DNA from: Providencia rustigianii DSM 4541
GTDB lineage: Bacteria; Pseudomonadota; Gammaproteobacteria; Enterobacterales; Enterobacteriaceae
Reading direction: 5' to 3'
Length of the DNA: 64,000 bases
Assembly: GCF_000156395.1 (NCBI RefSeq)
Contig: NZ_GG703819.1
Coordinates: 757,835-821,834 of the forward strand
The notes beneath the pieces were generated by a model. That model was given only the letters and a program-made list of their open reading frames with translations. It was not told the origin of the DNA and did no database searches. The position numbers were made by a program, and so were the translations under genes. How positions within the stretch are numbered: position 1 is the first letter of the stretch; the number at the start of each line of letters is the position of its first letter. Below, in pieces: positions 1-9,224 of the stretch.

Positions 1-403
1 CCTCATCCCCCTAAATATCAACAGGCATATTATGGGAAAGATCACAGAATCAATTATTGTTTCAAATCAGCTTTGCAGCTAAATAATGAAAATATCTAAT
101 AAAACAGTAGCAATCCGAATATTAACCATAGAATTAATATGGTTTATATTAGATGCTAATAATTGTAACCTGAAATTATTAACATCAAAAATACAGCATA
201 AAAACAATGAATTACAAAAAAACAAAACCCTTTGAACAACTTAATTAAATAGTCGACTTTCGATTAATTAATATATAAGAAAAATAATAAATTAGCTTTA
301 CTATTAAGATTGATATGCACATTTTAATAACTGATTACGTTATAAATTATGTTATATATGCACCATCCCTATGATAAAAACAGCTTTAGCGATGGAAATA
401 AAT
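1..403. other. AT-rich intergenic region
   Basis: No gene can be supported here. The stretch is very AT-rich. A 49-codon ORF runs from 86 to 235 on the + strand but has no ribosome binding site and a Lys/Asn/Ile-rich composition expected of random AT-rich DNA. The last part must carry the promoter of the SDR gene starting at 404. Confidence 0.6.
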
Positions 404-1114
404 ATGGCAAAAACATTTTTAATTTATGGTGTAAGTAAAGGTTTAGGTAAAGCATTAGTCGAAGGATTGCCCAGTACCTCTGACACAATTTATGGTGTTT
501 CTCGTTCAGAGCCACCCTTTAACAACCCTCAATTTCACTGGATAGCCGCAGACCTAAGTGAGAGTCATTCCGCCTCAAAAATTAAGCAGCATATGGGTGG
601 TCAACCTATTGATACATTAATTTATAATGTGGGAATCTGGGAGACACTGGCTTTTACACCTGACTACCATTTTGAATCTACCGATGACACAGAATTGCTG
701 GCGATGATCCAGACAAATATCAGTGCCTGTCTCTTAAATCTGAAAGCCTTATTACCGAATTTACGCTTAGGCACAAACAGCAAAGTGATTTTAATCGGGT
801 CAACATGGGGATTAGATAATCATAAGGGCCAAGAAGTGGTATTTAGTGCCACAAAATATGCACTACGAGGGATTGTTCAATCCCTGAGGGAAACGTTGCG
901 TCACGATAAAATTGGTATCTCTATTTTAAATTTAGGCTATCTTGCTACAGAATATCCGCTATCAATGCCCGTTAATGAAGTGATAGCTCAGAACAATGGG
1001 GAATCCATTCCTCTGCAAGATGTTGTTAGCGCTGTTCGCTTTATACTCAGCACCAGTAACGCCACCTGTGTTAAAGAGATAACCATGCCCGCGATGATGG
1101 ACGAAAATGTCTAA
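404..1114 (+). CDS. SDR-family (short-chain dehydrogenase-like) protein, catalytic Tyr replaced
   Basis: A Rossmann-fold protein of the short-chain dehydrogenase/reductase superfamily, about 236 residues. The cofactor-binding glycine motif is GVSKGLG near residue 9-15, the NAG position reads NVG, and a Ser lies in the strand ILIGSTWG. The usual YxxxK active-site motif reads FSATK, with Phe147 (codon TTT at 842-844) where the proton-donating Tyr normally sits and Lys151 kept. Start 404 was chosen over ATGs at 371 and 392 because GGAA lies 6-7 bases before it and the product then begins directly at the first beta strand. The gene stands alone and converges on cobB, sharing a terminator. Substrate unknown; it may bind NAD(P) without classical dehydrogenase chemistry. 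Confidence 0.8.
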   Translation: MAKTFLIYGVSKGLGKALVEGLPSTSDTIYGVSRSEPPFNNPQFHWIAADLSESHSASKIKQHMGGQPIDTLIYNVGIWETLAFTPDYHFESTDDTELLAMIQTNISACLLNLKALLPNLRLGTNSKVILIGSTWGLDNHKGQEVVFSATKYALRGIVQSLRETLRHDKIGISILNLGYLATEYPLSMPVNEVIAQNNGESIPLQDVVSAVRFILSTSNATCVKEITMPAMMDENV

Positions 1115-1124
1115 ATAGAAACCC

Positions 1125-1153
1125 GAGTTAGGAAAGATTCAGCGTCCTAACTC
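1125..1153. terminator. Bidirectional terminator between the SDR gene and cobB
   Basis: A 9-bp perfect stem (GAGTTAGGA paired with TCCTAACTC) with an 11-base loop lies between two converging genes. T-rich sequence follows on the + strand. Confidence 0.6.
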
Positions 1154-1158
1154 TTGCA

Positions 1159-1986
1159 TTATTTTTCGCCATTTAACTCAGCCAATAAATTATCCACATA
1201 TTCCACCACCACTTCACTTGCGAGTCCATAATGTCTTTCTTCAAATTCACTTTCTACTTGGCTAGGCTCTAAATTCAGTTCCACGGTATGTGCCCCTTGC
1301 AATCGTGCTTCATGGACAAATCCAGCGGCAGGATAGACATGCCCTGATGTCCCAATCGAGATAAAAATAGTCGCATCACCTAATGCCTGATAAATACGAT
1401 CCATCTCAAATGGCATTTCACCAAACCAAACGATATGAGGTCGTAGCGGCTGTGGAAATTGACAGCAATGGCATCGCTCATCCACAGATAAATTCCCTGT
1501 CCACTCCAACACTTGGTTAGACCAATTACAACGTACTTTTAATAATTCGCCATGCATGTGAATGACACGCTGACTTCCTGCTCGCTCGTGGAGATTATCA
1601 ATATTTTGGGTAATTAGTAGGAAATTATCCCCTAAAGCCTGTTCTAATTTTGCCAAGGCATAATGTGCGGCATTTGGCTGGATATTATCTTGCTGCAACT
1701 GTTTTCGGCGCTCATTATAAAAACGTTGCACTAATGCTGGGTCACGTGCAAAACCTTCCGGTGTTGCCACATCTTCCACGCGATGCTCTTCCCATAAACC
1801 ATCCGCTGAGCGAAAAGTTTGAATGCCAGATTCGGCAGAGATACCAGCTCCGGTTAAGACAACCACTTTAATTTTTTGCATAGTTGGCAATCGACTATCA
1901 ATGTAAAAAGAACGGTTACGAATTCGTTGGCGGCGTTTACATTTGTTTTTGTTGATTTTTTTTAGTCTACGACTGAATCGCAACAT
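1159..1986 (-). CDS. cobB: NAD-dependent protein deacylase CobB (class III sirtuin)
   Basis: Removes acetyl and succinyl groups from lysines in cytoplasmic proteins, using NAD+ and giving nicotinamide and O-acyl-ADP-ribose. Visible motifs are [10 protein letters not shown] for NAD binding, [18 protein letters not shown] with the catalytic His, and a CxxC cysteine pair in the zinc module (CHCC). The YxxR pair typical of desuccinylating class III sirtuins is in FYNERRKQL. The ATG at 1986 gives a 35-residue basic N-terminal extension, matching the long CobB isoform of enterics; AGGA precedes it. An internal ATG at 1881 would give the short isoform. In E. coli cobB follows nagK; here the nagK position holds unrelated genes. 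Confidence 0.96.
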   Translation of the reverse strand: MLRFSRRLKKINKNKCKRRQRIRNRSFYIDSRLPTMQKIKVVVLTGAGISAESGIQTFRSADGLWEEHRVEDVATPEGFARDPALVQRFYNERRKQLQQDNIQPNAAHYALAKLEQALGDNFLLITQNIDNLHERAGSQRVIHMHGELLKVRCNWSNQVLEWTGNLSVDERCHCCQFPQPLRPHIVWFGEMPFEMDRIYQALGDATIFISIGTSGHVYPAAGFVHEARLQGAHTVELNLEPSQVESEFEERHYGLASEVVVEYVDNLLAELNGEK

Positions 1987-2258
1987 CGGAAATATCCTTT
2001 ATCCTTGCAGTAAGTGAGTATCAATATAAATGCTGTATATTATATTATTTATACATAATTCAGATAGTAACATACTTAAACTCATCATCTGTTGCAAAGC
2101 AAAACAAATATATCAATAACCTCGATTCGATAACTTTTTTATCATTAAAAGGACATTTTTTTTACTTTTAAACGACAAAAAACTTTATCCCCGTCACAGC
2201 AAACCGTTAGAATACTCCTTATCTGTTAATTTCGATTCTCATAATTTGAAGGGTTTAC

Positions 2259-2756
2259 ATGGAAAAGTTTTTTGAAAGAATGATGTATGCATCGCGCTGG
2301 CTTCTTGCCCCCGTTTATTTAGGTTTATCACTGGCACTGCTCGCGTTAACAATTAAATTTTTCCAAGAAATGTTTCATATTCTACCTAATATTTTATCTA
2401 TTCCTGAGGCAGACCTGATTCTAACGCTATTATCATTGATCGATATGGCGCTTGTGGGCGGTCTGTTAGTCATGGTGATGTTTTCTGGATATGAAAATTT
2501 TGTCTCGCAACTCAACCTTTCTGATAAACAAGAAAAACTGAATTGGATAGGCACGATGGATGCCACCTCGCTAAAAAATAAAGTCGCTGCGTCTATTGTG
2601 GCAATTTCATCGATCCATTTATTGAAGATTTTCATGAACCTCAAAAATATCGAAAATGACAAATTACTGTGGTATGTGATCCTGCATCTGACATTTGTTT
2701 TATCTGCTTTTGTGATGGGTTATTTGGATAAAATGACTAAGAAGAATAAATATTAA
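2259..2756 (+). CDS. yqhA: YqhA-family (UPF0114) inner-membrane protein
   Basis: A 165-residue polytopic membrane protein of the UPF0114/TIGR00645 family, close in length to E. coli YqhA. Membrane segments are visible at about residues 15-35, 55-75, 108-126 and 137-155. A conserved-looking cytoplasmic loop with [10 protein letters not shown] follows the second segment. The biochemical role of this family is not established. The ATG at 2259 lies behind GAAGGG. The gene is monocistronic and ends in a strong hairpin that also serves the converging hydrolase gene. It is one of four genes lying between cobB and lolE, where E. coli has nagK. Confidence 0.9.
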   Translation: MEKFFERMMYASRWLLAPVYLGLSLALLALTIKFFQEMFHILPNILSIPEADLILTLLSLIDMALVGGLLVMVMFSGYENFVSQLNLSDKQEKLNWIGTMDATSLKNKVAASIVAISSIHLLKIFMNLKNIENDKLLWYVILHLTFVLSAFVMGYLDKMTKKNKY

Positions 2757-2778
2757 GTAACAAAAATTACCCAATAAG

Positions 2779-2810
2779 AATAAGGGAAGCATTCCTAGCC
2801 TTCCCTTATT
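2779..2810. terminator. Bidirectional terminator
   Basis: An 11-bp perfect stem (AATAAGGGAAG with CTTCCCTTATT) and a 10-base loop lie between the converging yqhA and hydrolase genes. The stem is flanked by A/T runs in both directions. Confidence 0.75.
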
Positions 2811-2820
2811 TAATATCAAA

Positions 2821-3798
2821 TTATTGTTTCAAAAATGGCAATAAATAGCTCATTAACTGTTCTGGGCACTCTTCTGTCACAAAGTGACCACATTCACCAA
2901 GCATTGCACCTTGTAACTGATTTGCTCTTCCCTGTAGCGTCAGTTGTGGCGCATCCCGTGTTGCGTGGTCAGCGCCAATCGCCAATACTGGCATAGTGAG
3001 TTTTTTCTGCGCCCGTAACTTATTTTGCTGTATGGTCTGGGGGATTGCACGGTAATAAGCAAAACCCGCTCTTAATCCACCCGGTGAAGCATAAGCGTCA
3101 ATATAGGTTTGTGCGGCAACACGATCACGTCGATACGCCCAGTTATCAAAAATAAAATTAAGATATTCACTCTCTTTGCCAGCGGTTAGCATTTCAGGTA
3201 AATCTCGTACCTGATTAAACATAAAATGCCACAAGAAAATATTTTCTTCCGGGCTAACAAATAGACTTGGCGCTGGTGCTAATCCTGGAATAACCGCTTC
3301 CATTAATGCTATTTTTTTCACTTCTTCTGGGTAATCACTCGCCAAGGCATACCCTACCCACATACCGATATCATGCCCGACAATAGAATACTGGGTATGG
3401 CCTAACTGCGTCATCATTTCATGCAATGTTGTCGCAGCAGCTCCCGTATCATAACCACTCTCTGGTTTGTCTGAATACCCTGTACCTAGTGGATCGACAG
3501 CAATTGCCATATACCCATTTGCAGCAAGTTCCGTCATGACATAACGCCACGTATACCATGTTTGTGGCCAACCAGGGATCAGTAATACGGGCTCACCTGT
3601 TCCAGCAGTAACATAGTGAAGGCGCAGCCCATTCACCATGACATAATGATGTTCAAAATTATCTTCATCCGCCTGAATCGTTGATGCTATGGCAGTTGCG
3701 GCTGGTTGCTTAATGTTATTCATCCCGAATGTGACGGTACTGTGTAAAGAAAAAAACATCAGAAAAACCAGTAATAGCTTGTCAAATATTGCGTTCAT
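2821..3798 (-). CDS. Exported alpha/beta hydrolase, epoxide-hydrolase/dehalogenase-like
   Basis: A protein of 325 residues with a hydrophobic N-terminal signal sequence (about residues 8-25), so probably periplasmic or exported. The alpha/beta-hydrolase fold is clear: an oxyanion motif PGWPQTW near residue 75, the strand VDPLGTGYSD, and the nucleophile elbow GHDIGMW with Asp143. An Asp nucleophile is typical of epoxide hydrolases and haloalkane dehalogenases rather than of Ser esterases. The general-base His is probably in GECGHF near the C-terminus. Start 3798 was preferred over an ATG at 3828 because it places the hydrophobic core correctly for a signal peptide. It is divergent from a TetR regulator across three operator-like repeats, so it is probably that regulator's target. 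Substrate unknown. Confidence 0.85.
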   Translation of the reverse strand: MNAIFDKLLLVFLMFFSLHSTVTFGMNNIKQPAATAIASTIQADEDNFEHHYVMVNGLRLHYVTAGTGEPVLLIPGWPQTWYTWRYVMTELAANGYMAIAVDPLGTGYSDKPESGYDTGAAATTLHEMMTQLGHTQYSIVGHDIGMWVGYALASDYPEEVKKIALMEAVIPGLAPAPSLFVSPEENIFLWHFMFNQVRDLPEMLTAGKESEYLNFIFDNWAYRRDRVAAQTYIDAYASPGGLRAGFAYYRAIPQTIQQNKLRAQKKLTMPVLAIGADHATRDAPQLTLQGRANQLQGAMLGECGHFVTEECPEQLMSYLLPFLKQ

Positions 3799-3875
3799 AT
3801 CTATTCCATAAAATTGGTTGAGTATCACAAGCCATTTTTCAGGTGTGAGAATCTATTGGGATTATGTAAAAATCA

Positions 3876-3966
3876 ATTCTTTGTCGATCAACAATGAATA
3901 GGTTAGATGGCTTTAACATTCTTTGTCAATCGATAAATAATTATTCTTTGTTAATCCACAAAGAAA
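3876..3966. promoter_or_regulatory. Three copies of a 24-bp palindromic operator
   Basis: Three near-copies of the palindrome ATTCTTTGT-N6-ACAAAGAAT lie at 3876-3899, 3918-3941 and 3943-3966, between the divergent hydrolase and TetR genes. The left arm is ATTCTTTGT in all three; the right arm of the third copy matches in 8 of 9 positions and the other two are degenerate. Spacings are 42 and 25 bp start to start. Binding by the adjacent TetR protein is inferred from location and symmetry. Confidence 0.75.
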
Positions 3967-4007
3967 TGCTACGATAAATTCAGTCATCACTAAGAGGAAA
4001 ATTATTT

Positions 4008-4616
4008 ATGGCAGGAAGACCACGAGAGTTCGATCGGGCAGCAGCGTTAAATAAAGCAAAATTTGTATTCTGGCAACGGGGCTATGAAGGCACATCGATG
4101 TCTGATTTAGTGGCGGCACTAGGCATTGCCTCTGCCCGTATTTATGCTGCATTCGGTTCAAAAGAAAATCTTTTCCGTGAAGCTATTTCACTTTATCTTA
4201 GCCAAGAAGGTGCTTTTGCTGACGAGGCTCTACAAGAAGCCGATACTCGATTCGCAATTGAAAAGTTATTAACTCAAGCAGTTGAAACTTATACGCAGCA
4301 AGATAGGCCCCATGGTTGCATGGTCGTGCTATCACTGACCAACTATGCTCGTGAAAATGAAAGCATTATGTCTTGGCTAGCGAGCTATCGACAAGCACGG
4401 ACGACATCCATTATTCAACGCATAAAAGAGGGAATGAATGTCGGCGATTTACCCAAAGATACCGATGCTCTGGCGCTTGGTAACTATATAGCAACCCTAT
4501 TTCATGGCATCTCTATTCAGGCACGCGACGGCGTAAGTAAAGACAATCTACTTAGCATGGTGCATACCGCTATGAACGCGTTTAATACGCTAACCTCACC
4601 ATCAAATATCCATTAA
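4008..4616 (+). CDS. TetR/AcrR-family transcriptional regulator
   Basis: A 202-residue regulator. The N-terminal helix-turn-helix is plain: MAGRPREFD start, then FWQRGYEGTSMSDLVAALGI and an aromatic-rich recognition region IYAAFGSKENLF (residues about 20-60). The rest is the alpha-helical ligand-binding and dimerisation domain. The RBS is AGAGG before the ATG. It overlies a promoter with three operator-like palindromes, is divergent from an exported hydrolase and lies 19 bp upstream of an SGNH hydrolase on the same strand. The likely scheme is repression of both hydrolases and of itself until a ligand is bound. Ligand unknown. Confidence 0.9.
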   Translation: MAGRPREFDRAAALNKAKFVFWQRGYEGTSMSDLVAALGIASARIYAAFGSKENLFREAISLYLSQEGAFADEALQEADTRFAIEKLLTQAVETYTQQDRPHGCMVVLSLTNYARENESIMSWLASYRQARTTSIIQRIKEGMNVGDLPKDTDALALGNYIATLFHGISIQARDGVSKDNLLSMVHTAMNAFNTLTSPSNIH

Positions 4617-4635
4617 TTTTAGGGAAATATACATC

Positions 4636-5817
4636 ATGCCCGTTTTAGATTCATTTCCCCATAATCCGTGGGTTTGTACATGGCTTGCAACGTCACAACC
4701 CACATACGGTGAAGCTTTTCCACTTCCTGTAGGAATTCCCGCAACGCTGTGTAATCAAACCGTGCGTCAAACTTTACGGATTAGTTTAGGCGGGCAAAAG
4801 TTGCGTTTTAAGTTTTCTAATCGTTATGGGACACAACCCTTAACTTTGGGAGAAAGTCATTTTGTGTTGAAAGCCCCATCAGGGGAGCAGTGGATTATGC
4901 CCATTACATTTGATGGTCAATGCGAAATCGTAATTCCCACAGGAAAAACCATCTATAGTGATGAAGTTATACAATCAGTTCCTGCATTATCCGAAATAGA
5001 GCTTCGAACCTATTTACCCGAGCTAGTCCATTTAAAAACATTTCACTGGGATGCGCGCCACTATTCCCAGTTGGAGTCAGGCAATCGAATTCGGGAAGAG
5101 GCAGATAAAAACAGTCTGTTGATAAGTTCTCGCCTGCTACTAGAAAGTGTCGACATTCAGCCTAACGTTCCAAGCCAAACAGTGGTCGTCATTGGTGATT
5201 CAATGGTGGATGGTAATGGGGTTGAAATGGGGACTTATGCGCGCTGGATTGATTTTCTCGCTGAGCGGCTGATCTCAAAATCGGCAGCGGTAGTTAATGC
5301 TGGGCAATCCGGTTCTCGCTTACTAAAAGATGGTATTGGTATTAGCACATTATCTCGCTTTACACAGGATGTCATCGACCAACCCTGTATCTCCACGTGT
5401 ATTGTACAAGTAGGTTTAAATGATCTAGGACTCGCTGAAACCGCTCTTGCGCCTACGGATATCATTCCATCCGCCAACATGTTGATTAATGGATATCAGC
5501 AATTACTTAAGATGGCGCATAAGAAAGGTCTTCATGTTGTCGGTGTGACCCTTGTTCCTCTACGATGTGAAGAGGAATATGGATTGGAAAACTTCTATTC
5601 ATCTGAAAAGGAAGCTATTCGGCAAACGGTAAACCAATGGATACGATCTAGTGGGGAATTCGATGCGTTAATTGATAGTGACCAACTCGTCTGTGATGCG
5701 GAAAATTCTCAGCAACTGAAATCAATCTATAATTCCGGCGACCACCTTCACCTCAATAAAGCCGGGCATCGCCATATCGCGGAGTCGATCTCCCTTGATT
5801 CGATTTTAAGATGCTAA
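4636..5817 (+). CDS. SGNH/GDSL hydrolase (esterase family)
   Basis: A 393-residue protein with an N-terminal beta-rich region of about 170 residues and a C-terminal SGNH esterase domain. The four signature blocks are present: GDSMVDG with Ser189, a Gly in NAGQSGS, GLND with Asn262, and GDHLHL with Asp369 and His372. This family removes acetyl or acyl groups from sugars or other small esters; the exact substrate cannot be read from sequence. No signal peptide is visible, so it is probably cytoplasmic. It follows the TetR gene by 19 bp and probably shares its transcript. A hairpin after the stop separates it from the converging lol operon. Confidence 0.88.
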   Translation: MPVLDSFPHNPWVCTWLATSQPTYGEAFPLPVGIPATLCNQTVRQTLRISLGGQKLRFKFSNRYGTQPLTLGESHFVLKAPSGEQWIMPITFDGQCEIVIPTGKTIYSDEVIQSVPALSEIELRTYLPELVHLKTFHWDARHYSQLESGNRIREEADKNSLLISSRLLLESVDIQPNVPSQTVVVIGDSMVDGNGVEMGTYARWIDFLAERLISKSAAVVNAGQSGSRLLKDGIGISTLSRFTQDVIDQPCISTCIVQVGLNDLGLAETALAPTDIIPSANMLINGYQQLLKMAHKKGLHVVGVTLVPLRCEEEYGLENFYSSEKEAIRQTVNQWIRSSGEFDALIDSDQLVCDAENSQQLKSIYNSGDHLHLNKAGHRHIAESISLDSILRC

Positions 5818-5821
5818 AAAA

Positions 5822-5847
5822 TGAGAGCCAGTAAAAACTGACTCTCA
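5822..5847. terminator. Terminator between the SGNH gene and lolE
   Basis: Imperfect hairpin TGAGAGCCAGT-AAAA-ACTGACTCTCA, one mismatch in 11 pairs, between converging genes. It lacks a long T run, so efficiency is uncertain. Confidence 0.5.
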
Positions 5848-5853
5848 CCGATA

Positions 5854-7101
5854 TTATTGGCCGCTTAGAATGCGAGCTGGATCTAATTTACTGGCTCGTC
5901 TAGCTGGATACCAACTGGCTAACAAGCTTAGGATAATCGTAGTGATTAATACGTAAACCACATCCATCACATGCAACTCTGAAGGTAAAAAATCAATAAA
6001 ATAGACATCGCCAGATAAGATAGGATGCCCAACCAGTATTTCTAATCCTTTGATCAGCGTCGTAAGGTTCAGAGAGACCAAGACGCCCAATACAACGCCT
6101 ATCAAAGAGCCGACCAATCCACCCAACAACCCATACCATAAGAAAATGGCGCGGATCTGTTTATCTTTTGCGCCTAATGTCCTGAGCACCGCGATATCGC
6201 TACTTTTATCTTTTACCGCCATCACCAATGTCGAGACAATATTAAAACAGGCAACACCAATGACCAAAATCATGGCCAAATACATAATGCTGCGCACCAT
6301 TTGAATATCGTTGTACATGTAGCCATAATCACCAATCCAGCTTTTGACTACCACGTGATGCATCGTTTTTAGCCCAGCATCGTACACAACTTTGTCAGCT
6401 TCAAATGGGTCGGTCGCTTTAATTTCAAAGCCACTGATACCATCCCCATAGCCCAAATATTCTTGTGCATCCGCCAGTGGGATCAATGCCAATTGGTGAT
6501 CAAGTAAACCACTTAAGCGGAAAATCCCCGTCACCTGCACGCGAATACGTTTAGGTTGTTGGATTTTCATGCTGGCGTCAGTATTGGGGATCATAATCGT
6601 TACCCAATCCCCTTCCTTCACATTCAGGGAATTCGCAACGCCTTGCCCTAAAATAATCGATTGTTTACCCGCTTCAAAATGCTGCCATGCATCATTTAAA
6701 ATAAATTGCGGCAATGCACTGACTTGGGATTCAGTTTCGCGAGAAACGCCCATGATTTGAATTGCTTTGAGGTTAACGCCGCGTTCTAATAACCCAGTAA
6801 AATTAACGTAAGGGCTAACCGCTTGAACTCCCGGTGTATTGCGGATAATTTTCTGTGCATATTCCCAATCATTATAAGGCGCTTCAACCGCATAAATTTG
6901 CCCATGAGGGACCACTGAAAGCACGCGATTGTTTAGCTCACGCTCAAAACCATTCATGGCACTAAGACCAATAATGAGTACCGCTACCCCAAGAACGATC
7001 CCCAGTGTAGATACGATAGAAACCAATGACACCATGCCAGTACGACGGCGTCCTCGGCTAAAACGCAATGCCGCTAATAGCGTCAGGGGCATTTTGATCA
7101 T
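5854..7101 (-). CDS. lolE: Lipoprotein-releasing ABC transporter permease LolE
   Basis: Permease subunit of LolCDE, which extracts mature lipoproteins from the inner membrane and hands them to LolA. It has 415 residues with the family layout: an N-terminal membrane helix (about 20-45), a large periplasmic domain, and three C-terminal helices in the FtsX/MacB-type domain. The coupling helix region [17 protein letters not shown] is recognisable. The start overlaps the lolD stop in the sequence TAATG, so translation is coupled. lolC, lolD and lolE form one operon in the canonical order. Confidence 0.96.
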   Translation of the reverse strand: MIKMPLTLLAALRFSRGRRRTGMVSLVSIVSTLGIVLGVAVLIIGLSAMNGFERELNNRVLSVVPHGQIYAVEAPYNDWEYAQKIIRNTPGVQAVSPYVNFTGLLERGVNLKAIQIMGVSRETESQVSALPQFILNDAWQHFEAGKQSIILGQGVANSLNVKEGDWVTIMIPNTDASMKIQQPKRIRVQVTGIFRLSGLLDHQLALIPLADAQEYLGYGDGISGFEIKATDPFEADKVVYDAGLKTMHHVVVKSWIGDYGYMYNDIQMVRSIMYLAMILVIGVACFNIVSTLVMAVKDKSSDIAVLRTLGAKDKQIRAIFLWYGLLGGLVGSLIGVVLGVLVSLNLTTLIKGLEILVGHPILSGDVYFIDFLPSELHVMDVVYVLITTIILSLLASWYPARRASKLDPARILSGQ

Positions 7102-7802
7102 TACATCGCCCCCAACGTAATTTCCTGTTGCAAATGACCATCTCGCATTTCTAAGCGACGCGATAAGCGGCTTGCTAGTTTCATATCATGGGTGACCACT
7201 AAAAATGCCGTGCGTTGTTTACGATTTAATTCGCCTAACAACTCAAAAATAGCGTCTGCATTACGTAAATCCAAGTTACCCGTTGGTTCATCCGCCAGCA
7301 CTAATGCAGGGTCATTGACCAACGCTCTAGCAATCGCTACTCTCTGTCGTTCACCACCTGATAATTCCGATGGGCGGTGATTCGCGCGATGATCTAATCC
7401 CACTGCTTTTAGCATTTCAGTGGCTTTTTCAAACGCGGGGGCTTTAGCCATACCACCAATTAATAGTGGCATCGCCACATTTTCAAGTGCCGTAAAATCT
7501 GGCAGTAAATGGTGAAATTGATAAATAAACCCCAAATCTTTATTACGAATAGCGGCACGTGCATCAGAAGACAACTGATTAATATGCTGACCACGGAAAA
7601 TAACATTACCTTGAGATGGCGTATCTAAGCCACCGAGTAAATGCAGCAAAGTACTTTTACCTGAACCTGAGCTACCGACGATAGCCATGGTTTCCCCTTC
7701 GCTCATCGTAAAGCTGACATTCTTTAACACTTCTGTCGACAATGTCCCTTCTTGGTACACCTTACTTAAATTTTCACAGATCAGAAGTGGTTGATTATTC
7801 AT
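7101..7802 (-). CDS. lolD: Lipoprotein-releasing ABC transporter ATPase LolD
   Basis: The 233-residue nucleotide-binding subunit of LolCDE, energising lipoprotein release from the inner membrane. Walker A is GSSGSGKS, the ABC signature is LSGGERQR and Walker B is LVLADEPTG, followed by the switch His in VVTHD. The start ATG at 7802 overlaps the end of lolC by 8 bp; an upstream in-frame codon at 7838 would only add residues read from inside lolC. The stop overlaps the lolE start. Confidence 0.97.
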   Translation of the reverse strand: MNNQPLLICENLSKVYQEGTLSTEVLKNVSFTMSEGETMAIVGSSGSGKSTLLHLLGGLDTPSQGNVIFRGQHINQLSSDARAAIRNKDLGFIYQFHHLLPDFTALENVAMPLLIGGMAKAPAFEKATEMLKAVGLDHRANHRPSELSGGERQRVAIARALVNDPALVLADEPTGNLDLRNADAIFELLGELNRKQRTAFLVVTHDMKLASRLSRRLEMRDGHLQQEITLGAM

Positions 7803-8997
7803 ATCGTAAAGCCTCAGCAGGTTGAACCGCAGCCGCACGCCAAGAAGGATAAAGCGTCGCTAGCAATGAAATCAGCATTGCGCAAAGCGCAATAATTAAA
7901 ATACCCGAATAGTCGAGCACAATCGGTAATTCAACACCTTTTGGTAGTAGTCCAATTAGCGGCATCAGGACGTTCAATTGGCTGGAAAGGATCGTTCCTA
8001 TAATTGTGCCAATTAACGTTCCAACAATTCCAGCCCCCGCTCCTTGGATCATAAAAATAGCCAATATTTTGCTACGTTTGAGTCCTAAGGTTTTCAGGAT
8101 TGCCACTTCCCCTTGTTTTTCCATCACCAACAAAGATAAGGACGTAATAATGTTAAATGCTGCGACAGCAATAATTAGACTAAGTAATAATCCCATCATA
8201 TTTTTTTCCATCCTAACGGCTTGGAAAAATTCGCCTTTACGTTCCCGCCAGTCGGTCCAAATTAATCCCTTTGGCAATATCTGTTCACTCAATACATCCA
8301 CTTTCAGTGGTTCATCAAGATATAAACGCCAGCCTGTAATATTGCCCGCAGGATAACGAAGCATGCGTGCAGCATCAGCTTGAGCAACGATCAATTCGCT
8401 AGTATCGGCTTCACCATTAGTTTGGAAAATACCCGCAACCGTAAATAAACGTTGGCTAGGAATACGCCCCATTGGGGTTAATTGGCTAACACCTGGAATG
8501 ATAAGGCGGATGTCTTCTCCGCGCTTAACGCCTAACGTTTCCGCAAGACGCTTACCGAGAAAGACGTTATAACGCCCGTCAATCAGGTCATTACGGTCTC
8601 CACTAATTAATTTATCGAGTAATAGCGATGATTCATCGGAATTGATCCCAGCCATTACCCCAACACCAACATTAGTGCGACTTTGTAATACCACGTCCGA
8701 TTGCACAATGGGTTCGATTTTCTTCACACCCTGTAAATGCTGTAAATCGGTGATCGGGTATTGTTTTGGGTCGATATTTCCCGCACTTGATGTCAATATA
8801 GCCTGTGGCATATAAGCGAGTATGCTATCTTGTAATGAACGTTCAAAACCGTTCATTACAGAAGTTACAGTAATGAGTGCGGCAACCCCTAGAGTGATGC
8901 CTATTGCCGACAAGCTTGATACAAAACGACCAAACTTATCGACAGCCCGTCCACGCATATAACGTAGACCTATAAATAGTGAGACAGATTGGTGCAT
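7795..8997 (-). CDS. lolC: Lipoprotein-releasing ABC transporter permease LolC
   Basis: The second permease of LolCDE and the subunit that receives LolA in characterised systems. It is 400 residues from the ATG at 8997 ([16 protein letters not shown]), the usual family length; AGGGA lies about 12 bases upstream. An in-frame codon at 9075 would add 26 residues with no family counterpart. The layout matches LolE: helix at about 25-50, a periplasmic domain, and three C-terminal helices with the coupling motif [17 protein letters not shown]. It is first gene of the lol operon, divergent from mfd. E. coli ycfT, which lies between lolC and mfd there, is absent. Confidence 0.96.
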   Translation of the reverse strand: MHQSVSLFIGLRYMRGRAVDKFGRFVSSLSAIGITLGVAALITVTSVMNGFERSLQDSILAYMPQAILTSSAGNIDPKQYPITDLQHLQGVKKIEPIVQSDVVLQSRTNVGVGVMAGINSDESSLLLDKLISGDRNDLIDGRYNVFLGKRLAETLGVKRGEDIRLIIPGVSQLTPMGRIPSQRLFTVAGIFQTNGEADTSELIVAQADAARMLRYPAGNITGWRLYLDEPLKVDVLSEQILPKGLIWTDWRERKGEFFQAVRMEKNMMGLLLSLIIAVAAFNIITSLSLLVMEKQGEVAILKTLGLKRSKILAIFMIQGAGAGIVGTLIGTIIGTILSSQLNVLMPLIGLLPKGVELPIVLDYSGILIIALCAMLISLLATLYPSWRAAAVQPAEALRYE

Positions 8998-9073
8998 CAA
9001 AACGTAATGTCCCTGTTGCCAAAGCGAAGTGTTCAGGGATAATAAAGGGTACGATAGATGAATGGAACCACCC

Positions 9074-9099
9074 AACCACGCTTTTGTGGTTTTTTTTAT
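9074..9099 (+). terminator. Isolated terminator-like hairpin reading toward mfd
   Basis: Stem AACCAC-GCTTTT-GTGGTT is followed by an unbroken T run on the + strand. No + strand gene lies upstream. It could stop antisense transcripts from lolC, attenuate mfd or be left from a deleted gene. Confidence 0.5.
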
Positions 9100-9224
9100 T
9101 ACTGATACAATTTGTTTAGATCACTTTCAGACTATTCAATGAATTCTGTGGGTTGTTTACTTGATTTTTAATTGCCTAACTAATCATTAATTAGCTAGTT
9201 AGATATGAGAAGCTGAATATTTCT

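Noticed and set aside
86..235. 49-codon ORF on the + strand near the window start
   Set aside because: No ribosome binding site and a composition expected of AT-rich noncoding DNA.
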